This document shows positions 40,101-43,008 of a stretch of 43,008 nucleotides of DNA, one piece after another (position 1 is the stretch's first letter; each line of letters begins with the position of its first letter). Both the position numbers and the translations under genes were made by a program. The stretch is from a virus: IMG/VR virus record IMGVR_UViG_3300021437_000036, positions 1 through 43,008 of that record; one strand, written 5' to 3'. The notes below the pieces were generated by a model. That model saw only the letters and a program-made list of their open reading frames with translations. It was not told where the DNA came from and made no database searches.

Positions 40101-40530
40101 GTGTGCTCTCCTCTACAATTTTGTTAATGTCCATATCATCTTTTACAATACCAAATTCAACTAATGAGAAAATCTCTTTTGGACTTAGGCTTGCAGCTTC
40201 TAAGTAACTTGCAGCAATCGGAGCCCAGTTAATAGTTACATCTCCTGCCATGAATTCTTCAACCTGCTTGTTAAGAGAAGCCAAAGTTTCCTTTTGCTCA
40301 ACAGTCAACTCGTCTTCTTTTTTACCTACAAAGTCAGCCGCTTCTTTCATCTTACCTTGCAAGAATAAGTTGATGGCCTTAACTTCTGATTCAATCTTTG
40401 ATGCGATTTTCATAGCGTTATAGCCTGTTTTAAACGGCAATTTCTTGCAGTCTACAAGAGATCCTAGAGCTTCCATAAGCTCGGGATTTTTTAGGGATAC
40501 ATAGCTCATTTTAATTACTTCATGTTGCAT
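40078..40530 (-). CDS. Helical phage protein, 150 residues
   Basis: AAGGAG before ATG. Helical throughout: LKNPELMEALGSLVDCKKLP, KIESEVKAINLFLQGKMKEA and KETLASLNKQVEEFMAGDV. The layout resembles unnamed phage proteins of the DUF1617 kind (from memory, uncertain). Lies downstream of the nuclease gene in the polymerase operon. Confidence 0.65.
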   Translation of the reverse strand: MQHEVIKMSYVSLKNPELMEALGSLVDCKKLPFKTGYNAMKIASKIESEVKAINLFLQGKMKEAADFVGKKEDELTVEQKETLASLNKQVEEFMAGDVTINWAPIAASYLEAASLSPKEIFSLVEFGIVKDDMDINKIVEESTHGEKSSN

Positions 40531-40540
40531 AATCCACTCC

Positions 40541-40840
40541 TTAGTGTTTGTTTGCTATATCAGTTAGGTAACTGTAAATATTTTCCCAATTCTCAGGATA
40601 AGCCACAACAGCTATTCCACCAGCTTTTTGGATCTTTGATAGGTTGTAGGTCTGAAGCTCACTTATCTTTGCAGTCTCGCTCGCCTTCATTTCAATTGCT
40701 ATGAATTTTCCAGCTAGGCACAAGAGTATATCTGGAGTTCCCCGGATCGAAACCTGCTGGATCTTTGAATACCAAACGTGTGCTTGGAGCATCTCCAGAT
40801 CCCGCATAACTCGCATTTTAAATAACGTCTCTTTCTGCAT
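40541..40840 (-). CDS. VRR-NUC-type nuclease
   Basis: 99 residues. IRGTPDILLCLAGKFIAIEM contains GxPD and, 14 residues on, IExK: the PD-ExK core of VRR-NUC nucleases. QTYNLSKIQKAGGIAVVAY completes the fold. Such enzymes resolve or trim branched DNA in phages. The first ATG at 40840 lies inside the polymerase gene; an ATG at 40816 (MRVMRDLEML), just after the polymerase stop, is also possible. Confidence 0.88.
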   Translation of the reverse strand: MQKETLFKMRVMRDLEMLQAHVWYSKIQQVSIRGTPDILLCLAGKFIAIEMKASETAKISELQTYNLSKIQKAGGIAVVAYPENWENIYSYLTDIANKH

Positions 40841-42542
40841 GGATATTATTCAAAGTCAGAGGATAGGTGAAGTCAACCATTTCATGCAGATTCATTCCAC
40901 ACTCTATCCCAACATCCATGCCGAGCTTTCTTTCCTTATATGCACCTATCATAAGCTCCCTAAGTTTAGGAACTAAGTGCGTCTCGTCAGTAGCCACTTC
41001 AAATACCAACTCATCATGTATAGTAAGAAGCAAATGACTGCGATAGGGACGAAGAAAATTGTGACAAGCGACCATAGCACGTTTCGTAATACCACTAGAT
41101 GCCCCTTGGATGAGGGAGTTCGTAGCGCGGTAGGATTTACTAGGATCTGGAAAATGGTAAACCCGGCCATATATATTACGGATAATTCCTCTTTGTTTAG
41201 CGACTCGGGTGGCGTCAACAATGTATTTTTTAATCTCTGGCAATACGTCAAAATATAGTCCTTTAAGTCTTGTAGCTTCATCCTTGCTCCTCTTTAAATT
41301 ACTAGCTAATAGGTCAACTCCCTGCCCATAGAGAAGTCCAAAACCTATGGTTTTTGCATCGGATCTTGTTACTTTCATAAGTTCCGCAGTGGCCATGTGT
41401 AGGTCTTTTCCAGCTAGTACCTGATCAATCTGAAACTGTGCATTTGCCCTATCCGCTAAAAGCCGGTACTCCTGAGCCTGGTAGTCCATCGAGACTAGAA
41501 CAAAGCCCTGACGGGCTTTGATTGCCTTTCGGACTGGGTAAATAGATCCGTCATCTTTTGAGAGGTTTTGGAAGTTTGGGTTTGAACTAGAAAATCTGCC
41601 TGTTTTTGTACCGCTTGATTTAAAGTTCTGACCGATTACTCCCTCGCTATTTGCATAGTACAAAAGGGAAGACCAAAAGGAGCCCAGCTTCTTGCTCTCT
41701 GATCTATGCTCCAATATTAGCCCGAGGATCTTGGAGTTCGTCTCTTTGTAGGCCTGCTCCAAGTAGTCGTTGTCATAGCTTGCATTTCCCTTGTCGGTAG
41801 TTCCACCTGTAAATCCGAGCGGAGCGAGTATTGCCTTTATAGCAACCGCAGAGTCGATAAATGGTTTTCCAGTAGCTAGCTTAAACTTAGACTCAAGCTC
41901 CATAAGGGTTTGCTTAGAGTGCTCCGCAGCCTCTCTAACGTAGTCTAGATCAATTTGTACCCCAACCCAATTCATATCTGCCAGTACGCGAACCAAGCTC
42001 GACTCCATAGTTACTTCATTAAACACAGATGCTTGGCCCGGGAGTCTGGTTTTATCAAGCATTTCAAGCTCTTTTATAGCTTTTACGCCAACTTGGTAAG
42101 TGGCGCATACATCTTGCTTTAGGTATTCTGTTATGATGTCTTTAGGAACTAGGTCAAAATGCTTCTCACGGATTGGCTTCTTTTTCCCTGCTATTTCAAT
42201 ATCAGTATAAAGCCTATGTTTTGAGATGTACTCGTCAACATAAGCAGACTTAAAAGACCCGGCCCTCTCAGCACAAGCGTCGAGCGAGTAGTCCATGTGC
42301 TCGTTATACGCAAGTCTTGCGAGTACGCCCGTATCGTATATTGTTCCGGGGATTTCTACGCCTTGGGTTCGTAGCATATTTAGGTCGAAGACCGCATTGT
42401 GCATGAATACTTCAGGGACTTTTGGGATTGATTTAAACTCTGTAGTTACCTCTGAAAACACGCTGTTTCCATAGCCTACCAAAAAAGGCACGTGTCCCTT
42501 GTGGTGGTGTAGTCCCGTAGTTTCGCTATCTATCGCTATCAC
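40818..42542 (-). CDS. DNA polymerase, family A
   Basis: 574 residues, GTG with GAGGAGG just upstream. 3'-5' exonuclease: DSETTG (Asp5, Glu7), HNAVFDLN, and a later YDTGVLARLA. Polymerase: GRFSSSNPNFQNL, motif A SMDYQAQEYRLLA, motif B RSDAKTIGFGLLYGQG (Lys, Phe and Tyr in place), motif C LLLTIHDELVFEV. Shorter than bacterial Pol I because the 5' nuclease is absent, as in phage replicases. In motif A the usual Ser/Gly-x-Ile/Leu-Glu is replaced by QAQE. It replicates the phage genome with the SF3 primase-helicase. Confidence 0.97.
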   Translation of the reverse strand: MIAIDSETTGLHHHKGHVPFLVGYGNSVFSEVTTEFKSIPKVPEVFMHNAVFDLNMLRTQGVEIPGTIYDTGVLARLAYNEHMDYSLDACAERAGSFKSAYVDEYISKHRLYTDIEIAGKKKPIREKHFDLVPKDIITEYLKQDVCATYQVGVKAIKELEMLDKTRLPGQASVFNEVTMESSLVRVLADMNWVGVQIDLDYVREAAEHSKQTLMELESKFKLATGKPFIDSAVAIKAILAPLGFTGGTTDKGNASYDNDYLEQAYKETNSKILGLILEHRSESKKLGSFWSSLLYYANSEGVIGQNFKSSGTKTGRFSSSNPNFQNLSKDDGSIYPVRKAIKARQGFVLVSMDYQAQEYRLLADRANAQFQIDQVLAGKDLHMATAELMKVTRSDAKTIGFGLLYGQGVDLLASNLKRSKDEATRLKGLYFDVLPEIKKYIVDATRVAKQRGIIRNIYGRVYHFPDPSKSYRATNSLIQGASSGITKRAMVACHNFLRPYRSHLLLTIHDELVFEVATDETHLVPKLRELMIGAYKERKLGMDVGIECGMNLHEMVDFTYPLTLNNIHAERDVI

Positions 42543-42869
42543 TTAGTCCTCCTCAATCACTTGAGGTTCAAAGCAATATTCACAGACGTATTCTTCGTTA
42601 GTGAGTTTTGGGTAGCAGCAGTTCTTACACTCGTAGATGTCTTTATCTGCTTGTTCCCACTTCGTGTATCTGGGTTCTTTTTCATTCCATGGAGCTTTTG
42701 GATCGTTAGCTGATCCGTCCGGGTAGTTTGTCATTTTTACCTCTTTGTTAGTTAAATCTTTTGGGATATGTCTAAGTAAATCTCTAGATATATCAGCATC
42801 TAACAACACCATTTCGCAAAGGTTGTCTACCATTTTTTTGAAATTTGGGTTGCCATAGAGTTTTTTCAT
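42543..42869 (-). CDS. Zinc-ribbon protein with a second internal start
   Basis: 108 residues from ATG 42869 (AAAGG upstream). C-terminus: CKNCCYPK and VCEYCFEP make two CxxC-type knuckles, a zinc ribbon. An internal in-frame ATG at 42734 has its own AGAGG leader, identical in type to other genes, and opens a 63-residue protein starting MTNYPDGSANDPKAPWNEKE, a typical phage small-protein start. So this may be two products: full length and zinc-ribbon part. Lies just before the polymerase gene, with TAA and GTG adjoining. Confidence 0.7.
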   Translation of the reverse strand: MKKLYGNPNFKKMVDNLCEMVLLDADISRDLLRHIPKDLTNKEVKMTNYPDGSANDPKAPWNEKEPRYTKWEQADKDIYECKNCCYPKLTNEEYVCEYCFEPQVIEED

Positions 42870-43008
42870 CAATTACCTTTTAAAATCGGCCTTCGAGGTC
42901 TTCTCGCATCAGTCTGCCCTATCCATTGCAGACAGTCCTCGTTTACGCGGATCACGCGGCCTTTAAATTATATTTTAGCCATCGCCATCGCCAGAGCCAT
43001 AGCCATAG
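42862..43008. repeat. Terminal overlap, copy 2
   Basis: Repeats the window start (see 1-147), including the 28-residue ORF at 42869-42955 and the beginning of the hexamer array (42978-43008), with one extra GCCATC unit. In a circular map this stretch is not a second copy. Confidence 0.9.

Noticed and set aside
1-43008. CRISPR array, tRNA genes, integrase or insertion sequence
   Set aside because: I found no spaced direct repeats, cloverleaf, tyrosine or serine recombinase, or transposase. The only mobile features are the intein and HNH genes.

Overview
The window is the essentially complete genome of a short-tailed (podovirus-like) double-stranded DNA phage, probably strictly lytic, assembled as a circle. 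Its last 147 bases repeat its first bases, so the unit length is about 42,861 bp. I see no integrase, lysogeny repressor, tRNA gene or phage RNA polymerase, so transcription probably uses host RNA polymerase. A GH24 endolysin and a spanin-like overlapping gene pair suggest a Gram-negative host, which I cannot name.

Leftward block 1 runs from 8012 down to 1 and continues through the junction into 42955-40026. It holds a small membrane peptide and endolysin (8012-7120), small genes ending at a terminator (6162-6143), an HNH protein, an HExxH protein, an SNF2-type helicase whose ribosome site is buried in a hairpin, a coiled-coil protein, an SSB-like protein with an acidic VPF tail, a DEDD exonuclease and many small genes. 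Past the junction lie a zinc-ribbon protein, a family A DNA polymerase, a VRR-NUC nuclease and a lysine-rich micropeptide.

Rightward gene 8325-10631 is a Toprim plus SF3 primase-helicase. A gene-free stretch follows (10632-11076) with nine exact GTGACA/TGTCAC hexamers, mostly at 9-bp spacing, which I read as the likely replication origin. Leftward block 2 (12924-11077) holds small genes ending in a free-standing LuxR-type helix-turn-helix protein; a dyad fills its promoter spacer.

A 683-base regulatory region leads into the late rightward operon (13608-40011): Fis-like regulator, small and large terminase, portal, scaffold, major capsid protein, a run of beta-rich and fibre proteins, a spanin-like pair, tail nozzle and adaptor, and probable ejection proteins, closed by a terminator shared with the opposing operon.

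The standout is the large terminase. It carries an intein inserted exactly at the Walker B motif. Inside the intein, in another reading frame and with its own Shine-Dalgarno and GTG start, lies a complete HNH homing endonuclease gene. About 190 codons are open in both frames at once. Inteins normally carry their endonuclease fused in frame, so this nested arrangement deserves attention. Also notable are a variable hexanucleotide array encoding a glycine-rich tail at the circular junction, the iteron region, the ribosome-site hairpin before the helicase gene, and a TTCGGG word that keeps one orientation whichever strand is coding.
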